DNA of 64,000 nucleotides, taken from NCBI GenBank assembly GCA_014706295.1, contig JACSVZ010000007.1, forward strand, positions 57,860,975-57,924,974, written 5' to 3'. Positions within the stretch are counted from its first letter, which is position 1; each line of letters begins with the position of its first letter. Under the pieces are notes generated by a model. It worked only from the letters and a program-made list of their open reading frames with translations, was not told the origin of the DNA and searched no databases. Both the position numbers and the translations under genes were made by a program. Positions 25,003-38,345 of the stretch are shown in pieces. The stretch comes from Lycocorax pyrrhopterus obiensis. Taxonomy: Eukaryota > Chordata > Aves > Passeriformes > Paradisaeidae.

Positions 25003-27275
25003 AGGAATTGTCCTTTCTCTAAGAGCTTTAACTCGAGTACAGTGTTTAATACAGCCTGTGTGCCACTGAGATCTATTTACATGTGAGAAACATCCACACT
25101 TCAGCCATGTTTAAAATTTCTTTTGCACCAGAGGCTTCTGTGAAGACATCACAATTAGTGGTAAAATTAAATAACAGCCAAGAATACAAGTATCTAATCC
25201 TGCCACACACCTGTGAGAACTGCTGAATTCAGGTTTGGTGGGATGACTGCCCAGAGTGGGATGCTTAAACTCATCAATAATTTTCTTGCAGAGGTCGTAA
25301 TGTACAGGGAAAAAAAGCAACCCCCAAAAGTATAAGCCTGGCTTCAGGACCTCTCCTCCACTGACCCTGCAGTCCTTCCCCTGTCCTGGGCTGGCAAAAC
25401 CACAGGAGAGAAAACAGAAGGTTGTAACAGCTGCTTATCCTGCTTGAAACAGCCTGTGAGCACTGCAAACTCTGATCTTCAGTTTGCATATACGAATAAG
25501 TAATGACAATATTTATTACAGTAATCAACATATGACAGGGTGAATACCTGGGAGCCAAAACTGGACATAATTCCAATTAGAAACAAGGTACATTATAATG
25601 GCAGAGGCCAAAACTAACCATTCAGCAACTTGCCTACACCCATACAAGGCCACAGCACAGGAAATACTAAAATTAAGATTGGGTTTCCTTCACAAGAGAT
25701 GACAACTCCTCATTTACTAAAGTATCATAAAATATTTTCATACTCATATATACTTTTCATACATTTCATATATTTGAGTATATTTTCATATACTTATAAA
25801 ATTTTCTTTTTTTTTCCTCCTCAAAATAATTTCTCTGACAAATTGCAGAATGGATCTTTCAGCTCTTTAGCCAGGAGTATTAACTTTCATTGAATTCTTC
25901 TCCCTTCTTTCCCTCCCAGTTAAGAAATTGTCACTCTTGATAATTCAGTTTAATAATTCTCTGAAAGGATCATGCCCTCTGCATTCCCATAACTTCTCGG
26001 CTGTTTTCTATTTGTTTAGCTCAGGTGTATCATTTATCAATTTTCAGGAAAAAGCTGCAGTAACTTGGTGCATCCTGGAACAAGGGGGTGACCAGAAGAC
26101 ACTAAAGGACAATATAGGGGACAGTTCTGTAATTCTTAGAATGATGCCTAATAAAGGTATTTAGATGCCTAAATAAGGGTAATTATCAAGAGTGAAGTGA
26201 AGGCTTTTAACTTGAATTTGTAACACAGATGAGAGCAGCAGGATTGAAGATATATTCAAATACATACTTATGTATTTCATAATTGTATTTGAATGGTGTT
26301 AAAGAACAACATATTTATGAGAGAAAATTATCCTGAGAAAGAAAGAAAAGCAATAAGCAATTCACAGGAATAGGAGAAGTAGGAGATGGGAGAAACTTGC
26401 CTGGTAAATTGTATATTGTGAGGCACTGAGTGGTTTTATAGTCTCATACGTGTGTGTTTGACCATGGTATTTTTGCCCCAATTTCCTCATAGGTTAAAAG
26501 CTGCAAAGAAGTCATCCTGATTAAGCTAAAAATAATGGAGAAATGGGTGGTATTTCTAGAGGAGAGGTATTTTTCACTTACTGGGAAGGTCTGAGAATTC
26601 TGCTTGCAACACAATTGGCCCTGGTTCATCTCTCTTGTTTATATTTTGAATTTTCAAGTCACATACTGAATTATGCCAAGTGACAGAAGGGAAAATGTCT
26701 GTGTGGAGCAGAGTCATGCCCCCACAAGGAATTGGCTTCCTTGGCACATCAGTGTTTTCAGGCACTGGTGACCCTCTGAGTGAGAAATGGAAAGAGGAAT
26801 GATGAGCCAGATTTTCAGACAGGCACGCACAATTAAACACATTTGAATGTGCCTTATTTGCTCTCGTGGGGAGTTATTTGTATTTCTCTCCTGAACAGCT
26901 TGAGCCTACTGTTACCTTCTTTAATTACCACACAGGTCACTGCCCTCCTCGAGGGCCTGATGAGCTGGACCTTGCTCTCCTCCTCTGTGGCAGTGCTGGA
27001 GCCCCTGACTGGGTAGAAGAGATTTTGGGCAGCGTAAGGCACCCACAGCAGTTACAGGGGGAAAACCATGAGCTGGATGTAGGATTTACATTGGGTATGG
27101 GATGAGTATGGAGCAGGAAGGTGAGAGGCTGAGTGTGTTTAACAAAGGATTCTGGCTGAGTGTGTTTGAGGCTGTGACTCCGATCAGGATTTTCATAGGA
27201 AGCTTCTCTCACACTTAAAATTTGCAAGGCTGTGCACATGGCCCTTTGCTTCTGATTATAGCAAACATCAATAGA
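25003..27275. other. Intergenic stretch, no gene seen
   Basis: AT-rich sequence. An imperfect CATA/TATA-rich patch lies at about 25735-25800. A repeated word 'gatgcctaa' at about 26142 and 26165 may be part of an old repeat, but I could not name it. No gene was recognised. Confidence 0.5.
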
Positions 27276-27600
27276 AATGGATCAATAGAATGGTTTGGGC
27301 TGGAAGAGACCTGAAATCTCATTCCAACCCCCTGCCATGGGCAGAGACACCTTCCACCAGGACAGGTTGCTCAAAGCCACATCCAAGCTGGCCTTAAACA
27401 CTTCCAGGGATGGGGCAGCCACAGCTTCTCTGGGCAGCCTGTGCCAGGGCCTCACCCTCACATTAAAGATTTTTTTTACTAATATCCAATCTAAACCTAG
27501 TCTCTTTTATTTTGAAGCCATTCCCCCTTGTCCTGTCACTCCAGGCTCTTGTAAGAAGTCCCTCTCCATCTTTCTCATGAGCTCCCTTCAGGTACTTACA
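27276..27600 (-). mobile_element. CR1 LINE 3' fragment, antisense (left arm of an inverted pair)
   Basis: Reverse-complement CR1 blocks run in order: 'gaatggtttgggctggaag', 'ccccctgccatgggcagag', 'agggatggggcagccac', 'gcctgtgccagggcctcacc', 'ttcccccttgtcctgtcact' and 'ctcccttcaggta'. The element's 3' end points left. A sense CR1 copy follows about 115 bases to the right in the opposite orientation. Confidence 0.92.
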
Positions 27601-27714
27601 CTTGATTCCAGCTTTCTTGTTGAGTAGTAACTGATTTGGATGCCTTGTTTGACCACTGGTACCATTCATGATGATTTTACTCAAGCCCACTTGTGCCAGA
27701 ACCATAAACTTTTG

Positions 27715-27937
27715 TAGAGGTGGAAAGGTATTAAGAAAAATTTCTTCACTGAAATGGTTGACAGCCATTGGAACAGGCTGCTCAGGGAAGTGGTGGCATC
27801 ACCATCCCTGGAAGTGTTCAAAAAATGTGTAGATGTGGCACTTGGGGACATGCTTTAGTGGTGGGCTTGGCAGTGCTGAATTAGTGGTTGCAATCAATGG
27901 TCTTAGAGGGCTTTTCCAACCCAAATGATTCTATGAC
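27715..27937 (+). mobile_element. CR1 LINE 3' fragment, sense (right arm of an inverted pair)
   Basis: Sense CR1 3' UTR blocks are present: 'aaatttcttcactgaaatgg', 'ggaacaggctgctcagggaa', 'tgtgtagatgtggcacttgg', 'gacatgctttagtggtgggc' and the tail 'ccaaatgattctatgac'. It overlaps in consensus position with the antisense copy at 27276-27600, so the two can pair in a transcript. Confidence 0.92.
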
Positions 27938-28960
27938 TTTAAGCTTGTCTCATTTTGCATTGTTTATACTGTTGTCCCAGATGCACAACCACGTGGCTCG
28001 CTGCAGCAAGCAAAATGGTTCACAGATGCTTTTTTCACGTTAGAAAAACTCAGTGGAAAAGCCCAAGAGGCACTGATGTGGGGAAAAACTGCAAGAAAAA
28101 GGGCAAGAAATAGATACAGCTTTGTGGTTCATACTTTATTTACAAACACCTTCGAGTGGGTCAGTACAAGCAGTTGTAAAATCTTTCTTCTTGATTAAAG
28201 AACCAAAACAAGAGCAGAAATACTGCAATTCGCAAAATATACTCAATTATTGGCAGAATTCCATGGCTGCAGGTTATCCACCTGATTTCAGTGCCCATCC
28301 TTCTGTGCCCAGGATATATAATAAAATAAAGAAAATGGAAACTCCTCTCTATATAAAGGGAAATGTTGATAGGTTGCTTTTTTCTGTAATATTGATTTTT
28401 CTGAGTACAACCTTTTGTAACAAAAAAACATCTCAAGAAAGTCTTTGGCTGCACACCCCAGTCAATGACACTTAGTCTCATTAGTGGGAAAAAAGACATA
28501 ACCATCTAGGCAGTGTCTCTTCAAGTACAGAAGCAGCTGTTGGAAGACAGGATCAGCAATCTCATCTCTTACTCCAACTAGCCAGAGGTTTTGACCAACA
28601 GTGTGCTGGGCTTAACAATAGTTTGTTAAAAAAACCCCAATGAATTGTAAAGGAAATTGGAACTGTGAATAACTTTGATTTAGGAAATAAAGAAGACCGT
28701 TTTGGACTGTGACTGTGACTGAATCCTTAATGGAAATATGCACTCAGGAGCTGCTGGGAGCTTTCTACGTTGGTGTGATGGAGGAGAATATCCCATGATA
28801 TACATTAATTGTGTATTGGGTTTGCATGACCAGAGAGGTTCTGGCTGATGAAGGCACACAAGGATAGTTAATGCTAGACTGGCTTGCACTCAGACATTTT
28901 TGTAATCGGTATATTTGGAGGAGAAACATCAGAAATTTCTTAATTCTTCAGAATTACTTC

Positions 28961-29013
28961 CTGGATTTGATGATCTTGGAGGTATTTTCCAGCCCTAATG
29001 ATTCTGTGATTCT
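28961..29013 (+). mobile_element. CR1 3' tail fragment, sense, very short
   Basis: About fifty bases match the final CR1 segment: 'tttgatgatcttggaggta', 'ttttccagccctaatgatt' and 'ctgtgattct'. This extreme 5' truncation is typical of CR1 insertions. Confidence 0.8.
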
Positions 29014-29419
29014 AAACAAATGGCATCATTTTCAGGCCCTCTGAATGCAACAGAACAGATGTGTAGCCCATTGAAGATCATCCATGCAAAGAAATCAGTG
29101 CACAAGTTGTAGAAGAATGCAGGTGTTCTTTCAAAAGCCTTCTCCTTTGATGCTAAATACTCTAACACAAGATGGAAAGTGGGCACAAATGGCTGAGACT
29201 GAGCCTGTTGCTCAGTGGAGAAAAATTTTAAGCAAGAAAAGATGAAGCCCCCCTCCCAAACTGCCCTTTCCTCAGAACACAACATCCTCAGCAGACCTAG
29301 CAGAGGCTATTTGCCTGGACTTCCAGCCCAAAAACTCTTTTGTTGCCTCCTTTTAGGAAAAAAAGTGAGTGGGAATGGGTTCCTGAACACACCACACACA
29401 GGCAGGGTCAAGTTTCAGG

Positions 29420-29593
29420 CTGAGAAAGGTTGCCCAGAGAAGTTGTGGATGCCCCGTCCCTGGTCAGGCCCAGGTTGGATGATCCTTGGAGCAACCTGGT
29501 CTAGTGAAAGATGCTCCTGTCCACAGCAGGGGGTGGAATGAGATGATCTTTGAGGTCTCTCCCAGCCCAAACCATTCCGTGATTCTGTGATTC
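29420..29593 (+). mobile_element. CR1 LINE 3' fragment, sense
   Basis: Sense CR1 blocks are present: 'gttgtggatgccccgtccct', 'gcccaggttggatgatcc', 'gcaacctggtctagtg', 'ggggtggaatgagatgatc' and the tail 'ccgtgattctgtgattcc'. The wording places it in a different subfamily from the 20988 copy. Confidence 0.88.
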
Positions 29594-32500
29594 CTGCTAA
29601 TTCACCCGGGCATTGAAGTGCCCCTGATTCCAGACCTGGGGTTAAGCACAGACACATCAGGGTACTGCTGCTGCAGGGAACCAGGGTAAGGACATTTGTC
29701 TGTGGCACATGTCCCCTGAGCGTTACCTGAGGTAGAGAAAATAGGCATCACCTCCTGCAGATCCTGCCAGGATCCTGAGCAGGGACTGGCTCTGAGCATC
29801 AAGGAAACCCAGTCATTCCAAAAAACACCATTTATCTCCATGAGATACTTAATCGCAGGGAGAAAACATAAACATACACAGACTCTAGCAAACAGAAGTA
29901 TTGCACAAAGGACCTTCAGGCTTGGTGTTTAAAGACTTCCATGTGGAAGCTGTTACCAGCCCACCTGCAGCTTTGGCTGGGTCAGCCCACTGTACATCCA
30001 TCCCAAAAAGCAAGAGGGGCTGAGCTATGGAGAGTCACCACGCAGGACTGATCTGGGCTAAACCGCTTTGTGGCTGGATCCATGTTCCCACCTTCTGGAA
30101 GTGTACTGGATTTGGATTCCAGAAATAAGTCTGCTGCCTGGGAAATGTGATCCATCCTATTCCGCACGGTTTGCCGAAGCAGCAGCCATCTGCTGGGGTT
30201 TAGAGAAGGCTGAGGAACACAGGATGTTTGCTTTCATTCAGAGGTGCCGTGGACGTGCCTCGTGTGAGCAGACTCGTCACAATCCTAATAGAACAACTGG
30301 GACATCACACTCGAGAGGAAAGCTCGCCTTATGGGGTAAAATTAAACCTGAGCAAGATAGAAAGCACTACAAATATACATGCACACATGCATATACATCA
30401 TCAAGTAAAGGTCAGCAGAAAACAGGCCAGACAGAAATTCCAAGCAAAAGCAGCTCTAACTTTGAGACTGAATTAAATGCTTTCCGAGGTGTTTTATGGA
30501 AACCACTCCCAAGAGAAAGAATCTACAGAAGGTAAGATAAGGAATGGTCCAGTTGCAAAATAAACCTACATGGCAAAATTACAAGATGAGATTAATTCAG
30601 ATGAACTCTCCCACGGGGGATTTGGGATTACTGACAGAACTGAAACGTGGGTGTGGATTCACAGCGTGAATCCAAGACTTCCGAAGACGAGACAGAGGCA
30701 TTCCCTTATCACTGGCAGTGATCATCAAGGCCACATAAGAGACTCGAGAGGGAACTGGGCTCAGGTGTCTGCAGCTGCAGGAAAATGTCATCCCCAATGA
30801 GAGTAACTTGGAGCTGCTGTGAATGTTAGCCACAAAGGGGAAACATTCCCACGGGAGTGCAGAGAATGCAAGCAGCATTCTGCAAATGCAGGAGGAGAAC
30901 GAATCCAAGGAGTAACCAAAGATGCAGATGGAGACGCTGGCAAACAGCATGAGCAGCAGCTAAGGTTGTTTTTGCCAACAAGGGAAAAAGTTAAGAATAG
31001 TAAATCAAATAAAATTAAACATGCAGCAACAATGGATGCCCCACTTTTCTCTGCAAATGTCTTTTACCCTTTTTTCCCCAGGAGGCAATGAGGATTTCTG
31101 TAAATCTCTGTTGAAAGCAGACAACCTTGCTTATATTTCTGTCTAATGGCTTGAATAAGTGGAAAATATTTCAGGTGGCAAATATTTTTGCAACTAAAAT
31201 AAAATAAAAAATTCAGCATACGTGGCATTGAGGTTGAAATATCCTGAAGATGATCACCAGCAGGACTAACACTACTGGTATTTTTTGTGAAGAAACAATT
31301 TGAATGGGATGACAGGCACTGCATGAAAGCTTGGGTGAGTGTATTTGTCAGAATTCTGTCAATTTGTCTAAAGCAAAGCAGTGAGTTGCAGTGGGGAACA
31401 GGGGACAAGTTAAATTGCTTACACAGATGTATCAAACCAGTTTGCTGAGTTGCAATGCTACCAGGAATTATGAAAAAAGTCTCCAAAGTGTATTCACTGT
31501 CGTGTATCAGAATGGTAGTGTGTAACTTCCTGTAACATCCCAAAGAAAAATTGCTGGGTCACACTGGGAGAAGGCCTGAGGTGGGTTTCAGTGGGGGTAG
31601 AATTACATTTGATGAGATCGGAACAGTCTGAATGTCATGGAATGAAATCCTGGATCAAAACCAGTGTACTTTGGAGGAAAGTTGAGTAACTCAGAAAGGA
31701 TGTTTTATGTAGAAGATGAAAAAAAATCTATTTTCACGTCTTCCAGGATGTGACTTACATAATATTTTAAGATCCTGAGTAGAGCTGCAGTGAGTTTTCA
31801 AGAAGGAACCCAAGATCATAATATGAATTTGACCTAGGTATAAATCAGAGAAAAGACAAAAACTTAAATTTTAGAATTGTACTCAAGCAGGCATTAAACA
31901 GCATTTCTCTGGAGTATCTCACACTCATGCTACAAGATGGTGATAAAATTTCAAGAACAAAAGACTCTACAGAAATTATGGAACTAAAAAAAAGTCTCAA
32001 CAGCCTATCATTAAAACCCAGTAATTGCAAGAAACTATAATTATTCTAAAACAAACTTGCTGGGAAGTGCTTGTCTGAAGAGCTCTCATTAGCCATTTGT
32101 GTACTAAAAGCTTTTAGTATTAGAATTTCAGTGCCTAGTGTATTTTTGATGGACTTTAACACACGAAGTACAGGTGCACACCTATAGAATTGCAGTTAGA
32201 AATGAGTCTGCTCCGAGGTAGGAGCTCACCCAGAAAGGCACATATTAGAACGAAACATGACTCAGAAGCACACAACTCTGTAAAATACTTCTTTATTTAT
32301 CTGTATTTGAGCTGAAATGGCTCATGTGGGAGTTACAATTTATTTGGATGTACTAAATATAGCTGAAGACAAATTTTCCAGAGGTGTCCTCTGGTGCCAC
32401 TTGGTGCCCCAGCAAACTGTGGTTTTAACTTCTCCTTGTTTCTTCTTAAAAAGGGAAATCTCAACTCTGTTTTTGATCAGCTCTTACTCAATTCTTGGCT

Positions 32501-34373
32501 ATTGATTCTTGCCATAAATTCTTCCAGGTCCCACCTGACACTGGATAATGTTGAAAATTCCCCAAGTGTGGGGACTGCACAGCATGTCAAAGAAGCCACT
32601 CAATAATGGTAATATGCCAAATATTACCACATCACAGATTTTATATTGGCTCAAATTCTTCTATATTTACTGAGCTATCTTACCCTAAATCTGGTGTCTA
32701 GACTTCTCTATAGAGCAGATTTTTAAAGCTGGCAGTGGTGCATTTTTATTTAGTATTAGACTGGCTTCTCCACTCATTAATGTGTTGTATGTGTCATGTA
32801 TGTTGTAATTAAGGCAGCCCATTAAAGTACAAGGACAATTTAATCTCCTCGGTGCCCTTGAGCATCTGGTTTTTAAAACATTGCTTTACTGAACCTGTTC
32901 AAACCTTTTGCCTCTCTAACAGGATGTGGAAGCTTGCAATATTGCATCTTGCCAGGTAACACAAGAACAAATAATACGAAGCAGTTTTGATAAGTAAGTC
33001 ACTCATTCACGTGTCTCCCTTCCATGGAAGATCTTGACAAACCTCTGTCAAATTCAGCATGAAGTTTTTTTAATTCTGAGATCAAGATCACCAGTGTGTG
33101 AATCCCCTCCTTCTGTGGGGATTGTACCAAGCCATCTTATTTCTTGGCTTTCTTTAAATTACACAGAGTTAAAGATAAGGAAGGATGGACGATGGATTTG
33201 TACAGTGGTGTAAGGATATTTCCTGTTTATTTTCTATTCTTTTCCTAACCTTGGCATCCTCATCTCTTTTGGCCATCAAGTACAGGAGAGGCTTTAATGC
33301 CATTCCTTTTCGGTGTTTCCTAAAAATCAGTTCTATCAGTGTGCTTCTTTAAAGTGAGACAGCCTCATCTCTTCAACCAAGTTTTTAAACTTCCAGCACT
33401 TGCACAGAACACCAGTTTTGTTCCTGTTCCAGTTATCTATTTTTGTGTGGTCTGCTTAGTCAGGAGATTATTTAGGTGTTTCTTTGCTATTTTCTGTCTA
33501 AATCTAATCAATTTCTGCCTTTTTCTAGGATTTATAGCTTTTGGATTTCAACTCTAGTTCCTGTCTCACATGAAGTCATTTCTTACTGGTCATTTATAGG
33601 GTGTCTGAAATTCTTGTACAGGATCGTGACAGAACTACAACCTCCTTATTCACATAATTTTTCTCTGGCAAAATGATCCTATTTGTTTAATCCTGACAGT
33701 GGATCTCGGAAGACTCTAGAAAATGCTCTTATAACCTTTCTTTTTCTATCCTTCCCATTCTGGCAGTATTCCTACATATCTATTAATTCCTACTGCAAAA
33801 TTTGGAACCCATTCAGACTTGTATTTTAAACTTAAGGGCTGCTAGACCCCCTCTGATGTTAAGCATTCCTTACAATGCTGAGCTGAGCTACTGACTATAG
33901 AACACTTTCATTTGCCTTAATTTGAAAAATTAAAAAGTATCTAATAGGTTAAAGCTGTACCACAAAATAGAGATAAAGCAGGTTGAAAAAACACAACATG
34001 AATACTTGTTTTTCTCTTTTACAACAAAGAGAACAAGATACCTGTCTCAGCCTACTCCATCCTCAGGGTCTCTGCACTGGCGGAAAAATCCAAGAGTTTT
34101 ATCAACTGCTGCTATGATCACGAGAGATGCACCAAGCTTGGGAGGGAGCTGGTGGTTCTTCAATGGAGACTGGCAAGTGCTGCAGTTCACACACTTTCTG
34201 GGCACCTTCACCAGACACACACAGAGGTATTTTACTCATTTGTTCTCTCCAGGATGTGCAGTGGTAGGTAGGAAGCTGGGCCACAGTAGAAGGTGCTCAC
34301 CTGAAGAGGATGGTTTTATGGCAGTGTATGCATTGGTTTATAACGCATTAAATGCAGAGATAACTGAGGAGAC
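29594..34373. other. Intergenic stretch; two long anonymous open frames, no recognised gene
   Basis: Two frames exceed 150 codons: plus 30068-30535 and minus 31064-31543. Neither contains a motif I recognise. Their composition looks like translated non-coding DNA, and neither has a supporting promoter or splice pattern. An exon-like 33-base segment bounded by a good acceptor and a donor (32923-32955) is noted under findings. About 33180-33300 vaguely resembles old CR1/L3-type antisense sequence but was not called. Confidence 0.45.
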
Positions 34374-34710
34374 AGAACCAAGGAATGGTTTGGGTTGAGA
34401 GAGACCTGAAAGATCATCTTGTTCCAACTCACCCTGCCATGGGCAGGGACACCTTCCACTAGACCAGGCTGCTCCAAGCCCCATCCAACCTGGCCTTGAA
34501 CACTCCCAGGGATGGGGCATCCGCAGCTGCTCTGGGCAACGTGTGCCAGCACCCTCACAGGAAAGAATTTTTTCGTAGTACGTAATCTCAACCTACTCTC
34601 TTTCAGTTTGAAGCCATTCCCCCTTGTCCTGCCACTACATGCTCTTCAAAAAATTCCTCTCCATCTTTCTTGCAGGCTCCCTTCAGGTACTCGAAGGAGA
34701 CTTGATCACA
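34374..34710 (-). mobile_element. CR1 LINE 3' fragment, antisense
   Basis: Reverse-complement CR1 blocks run in order: 'aatggtttgggttgagagag', 'accctgccatgggcaggga', 'caccttccactagaccagg', 'gggatggggcatccgc', 'ccattcccccttgtcctgc' and 'ctcccttcaggtactcgaag'. The plus-strand open frame 34512-35072 begins in this repeat and runs out of it, and it is not treated as a gene. Confidence 0.92.
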
Positions 34711-37700
34711 AAGCAAAGAGCAGAAGCCGAGCTCATTTCACTTGGGACTCAGACATCCCTCAGCGGCACAGGGGACCACGTAACACACGTGGCTGTTTCC
34801 AGGCAGTTTCAGGTGCCAGGGGCTGCCCTGTGGGTGCTGCCCTGGGACAAGGGGGAGCACCAGAACCTTCTGAGGCAGTTGTAGGTGACAGTTGGGGTGG
34901 GCAGGGACAGTTGGGGAGGAGAGTTGGCCCAGCAGCGCAGCACAAAGCCCAAGGAAGGCAAGAGGCAAACAGGCAGCGAAGGAAAGAGAACAAAAAATTC
35001 AGAAAACTTGGCTTAAAGGAGTGCCCAGGGCCTGGAGGCAAGTTAAGACGCTGGGGGAGGGGAACAAAGTAGGAACAAACCCATGAATTGGGGAATAAGT
35101 GAGAGCAGTGTTGTGCTGGAGGAGGCAGCTAGCCAGCTGCCGAGGCGAGCAAGCTCCTACTTATCTTGCCATGTTGACTACAGAAACAGACTTCAAATGA
35201 CGCAGTGTCTATAAACAGAGAGGAAGAATTAGTTCCCATTCTGGTAGTTGTGTCTATGACCCTAAAATGCTTACCCCACACGCACCAGGAATTCAGTTCC
35301 TGAGGGCACTGACAGTGCCATCGCACAGCTGATATGAGGAGGAGCAGGAGGAAGGAGTAACAAGCACTTGCTTATTATTAGAGAAACTTGGTATGGCAAT
35401 TGCAAACACTGCCTAAAAGCCACACCATTCCTCCCCAAAACCAAAAACATGAATCAGGAGTCAACTGCAGGGTAAACAGACTGAAGTAGAATGCTTTCTT
35501 GTTACATGTGAATTGGATTCAAAAGTAAGCAAAATATCTCAGATTGTACCCTTTCAATAACACCGATGGAGCAGGACAGTTACTTTGATGTGGCATTCTA
35601 CTGTGTTCATTTTTGTTAAAAGATGCATCAGAAAAGCCTTGTTCACATGCTGATTTGCCTCTTCAAACAGCTCTGCTGCTTCCTCCATAACACTTTCTCT
35701 TACTGGTCTTTTTCCTGATGGTCTGAATAATTAGTTCTCTGGGGAGATCAAGTCTTTTCTTGCTTCCTAGTATTGGAACAGGGAATATCTGGACTAATCC
35801 CATGGTACCCTGATAATGCTCCTTTTGACATACAGGAGATCCTTTATGGAGCATTGTGAGACCCTTCCTGTAGACAAACACATGTCACATGTGCCAGGTG
35901 AAACAAGCTCCAACTAGCTCCATTTATGTTTATCACTCAATACAGCAGGCCTTCCTCAGTGGTATCTCTGCAGCAATCCTGTTTGATAAGCTGCTCTGCA
36001 AAGAGCAGAATGCCAATGTGGATGAGAGCCCCGTATTCCTGCCTGGGTGGCCATAACAGATGGTCTATAGTGGAACTCCAGTCACACAAAAAAATGTGAA
36101 GTGGCACAAATCTGAGTCACTGGTACAAAAATCTCTGTTCTGGAGGGCTCTTGACTGCTGTTCCGACTGTCTGGGTGCTAAAAAGCAGAGCTGAACTGGT
36201 GAGGAGCTGGCCCTGAAAATTCCTTTCCAGCCATTTTTAAAAAGCCCTTTTGTAGGAGAGTGAGGCAGTGTAACTTTTTAAAAGGATAGGCTTGTCTTGT
36301 ACCTTTGATAGCAATGGAGAAATACTGGTCAAAAGAATTTATTATTGCCTGTAGATCTCCAGGAAGGGCTGCAGGTACTGAATGTGCACATATTTTCATA
36401 TATACGCTCACACACTTGCATGGGAGATGTTGGTCATGTGAACTTTTATCTGACAAAAATTAATTTTTATTCTTGCAAATTGGTTTTACATGTATTTATA
36501 CAAACACATACATAAACATATACAGATACACATCTATGTAAAACACCTGTAGTACTCAGTTCTTCTCCATCTCTGCTTGGGATTCATGTAACCATTTTCA
36601 AAGTAGCAATTTTTATAAAATACAGGTGAAACAGAGAATGGGAGAAGGAAAAGGAACAGTGCCCCTCTGAAACATCAGCAGTTTTACATTCGTATCTTAT
36701 GTTGTGCTCTGAAATCTCATCACAGATGAGGAGTTCACAGATTAAAGTAGAAAAAAGAAAGCAACCAGGCGATAAATGGGAAGCCTACTCCATAAAATCT
36801 GATGGCCACGGGATAAAGAAAAGGTAAGATCTCTGTTTATTCCCTGATAAAGCCTGTATTTTTTCTTGAATTGTTACTGTCCAAACATCACCCGATATAA
36901 AACACACCATAAAAATGCTTTATGCAGCCAAAATGGACCAAACAGGCCACATGATGACCATCTAAGAAATGAATTAGCTGAATGCATTATTTACCAGCTT
37001 GTTCAGCTGTACTGAAGAACTAATTCTGTAGCTATTGTACAAAGTCAGAATGAAGAGTAAAAACATCTGTGTGCACTGGACAGTGGACTTGGACAGCAGT
37101 GTTGATTTTTATTCCTTCTGTGGCAGTTATTTTAATAGATACCCACATCACAGGCTTCAGTTTTAGATTTTTAGTGTTTTACAAAGATGGATTCATCTCA
37201 TACCAGGAAAACTGAAGTACAATCATGTAAAATGACTTGCTCAACTGCACCTAAAGTGCCAGTGTAGCCATCAGGCTGTGCTAGAACCTCCCTTCTGCAG
37301 AGTGTGCTGCCATAACTCTATGAGCTGCTCATTGCACTGTTCAGATCAAAAGCAGCACACAGGACAGTGAACAGAACTGAGGAATTCTGAGCTAACAGAA
37401 TTAAGCACATGTAACAGCAAAACATATACAAATACAGGTTCTGTCCCTCACTAATGGGAAGTTACACTGTTTTTGCCAACTTTTACCTTATATTGGTATA
37501 ATCCCAACCTACATTCTTTGTTATCCACCCTTGTTTGCATTTAGATTATTTTAGCTGGTTTGGTTTAAGCAAATTTAAAGTTTTAAGTGTCTACAAATAC
37601 ATACAAATCTCTCTTCTAAATTTAGAGTTACACAACCCTTCTGTAACCGTGGCACAGTTCAATCTTAGTTTTGCTTTTATAATACAATCCTTTCGAGAAG

Positions 37701-38024
37701 TGCAATCGATTTACAAAGGATGACAAATTCTACAGTTCTCTGACTTAACATCACGTGGAATTTCATTTTAAAAGATGTCTTGACTGCTTGATTATAAAAT
37801 AAAAATGAAGGCATAGCATTAGGGCTTTTGCAGGAAATAATTTCTCAAGCAGCATTACTGTCTACTTGAGGGAGAAATAACTGGCTTGGGAGGTCAGCAG
37901 AAATGGATGCGGGGGTAAAACAGGTCAGCAAGATTGTGAATAGATCAGACTGACTCAAAAGCATTTGTACTAGCACGTGTAAACAGGAATGGGGTCTGTG
38001 ACAGGCAGCACAGCAGATGCTGGC
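34711..38024. other. Intergenic stretch, no gene seen
   Basis: Positions 34800-35060 are GC- and purine-rich and open in several frames but resemble nothing known. Positions 35100-35340 could be an unrecognised repeat. The rest, including an A/T-rich ACATA-type patch at about 36485-36535, shows no gene, RNA or repeat that I can name. Confidence 0.45.
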
Positions 38025-38345
38025 GTTGTTGAGGCCTTAATTGTAGTAATGTCCAGTCTTGGGTGCTACAGTTCAAAAAAAAAAAAAGATGTGAATGATT
38101 TTGAGACGACACAGGGAGAAGAAATAAGCATCTTAAGAGGTTTAAAACTGTGCCACACCAGGAAGGATTGAAAGGAAGTGAAATTGCTTTGACAATAGGT
38201 AAATAAAAAACAGGGGAGACATATATCTTAAGATATGAAGAGGCATTTTGAGAGATGAGAGGCAAAACCGCTCACATCCATTAGTTATACTGCAGTGGCC
38301 ATGAGCTTTTAACCAGTGTTGCAGGTTCCTCAGTGGGAGCTGGAC
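38025..38345 (+). mobile_element. Old CR1 LINE remnant, sense
   Basis: A diverged match to the CR1 block order is visible: 'gtccagtcttgggtgctaca' followed by a corrupted 'ttcaagaaagatgtg' now carrying a 13-base A run (38075-38087). Then come a degraded fragment of the 'ggattgaaaggaa' block at about 38164, 'ggggagacatatatctt' and 'atatgaagaggcattttgag'. It is much older than the other CR1 copies. The call is from recalled consensus blocks. Confidence 0.55.

Noticed and set aside
26142..26175. Repeated 'gatgcctaa' words, considered as an old MITE
   Set aside because: Too short and without inverted arms to support a call.
34512..35072. 186-codon plus-strand open frame
   Set aside because: It starts inside an antisense CR1 copy and continues into purine- and GC-rich DNA, with no recognised domain.
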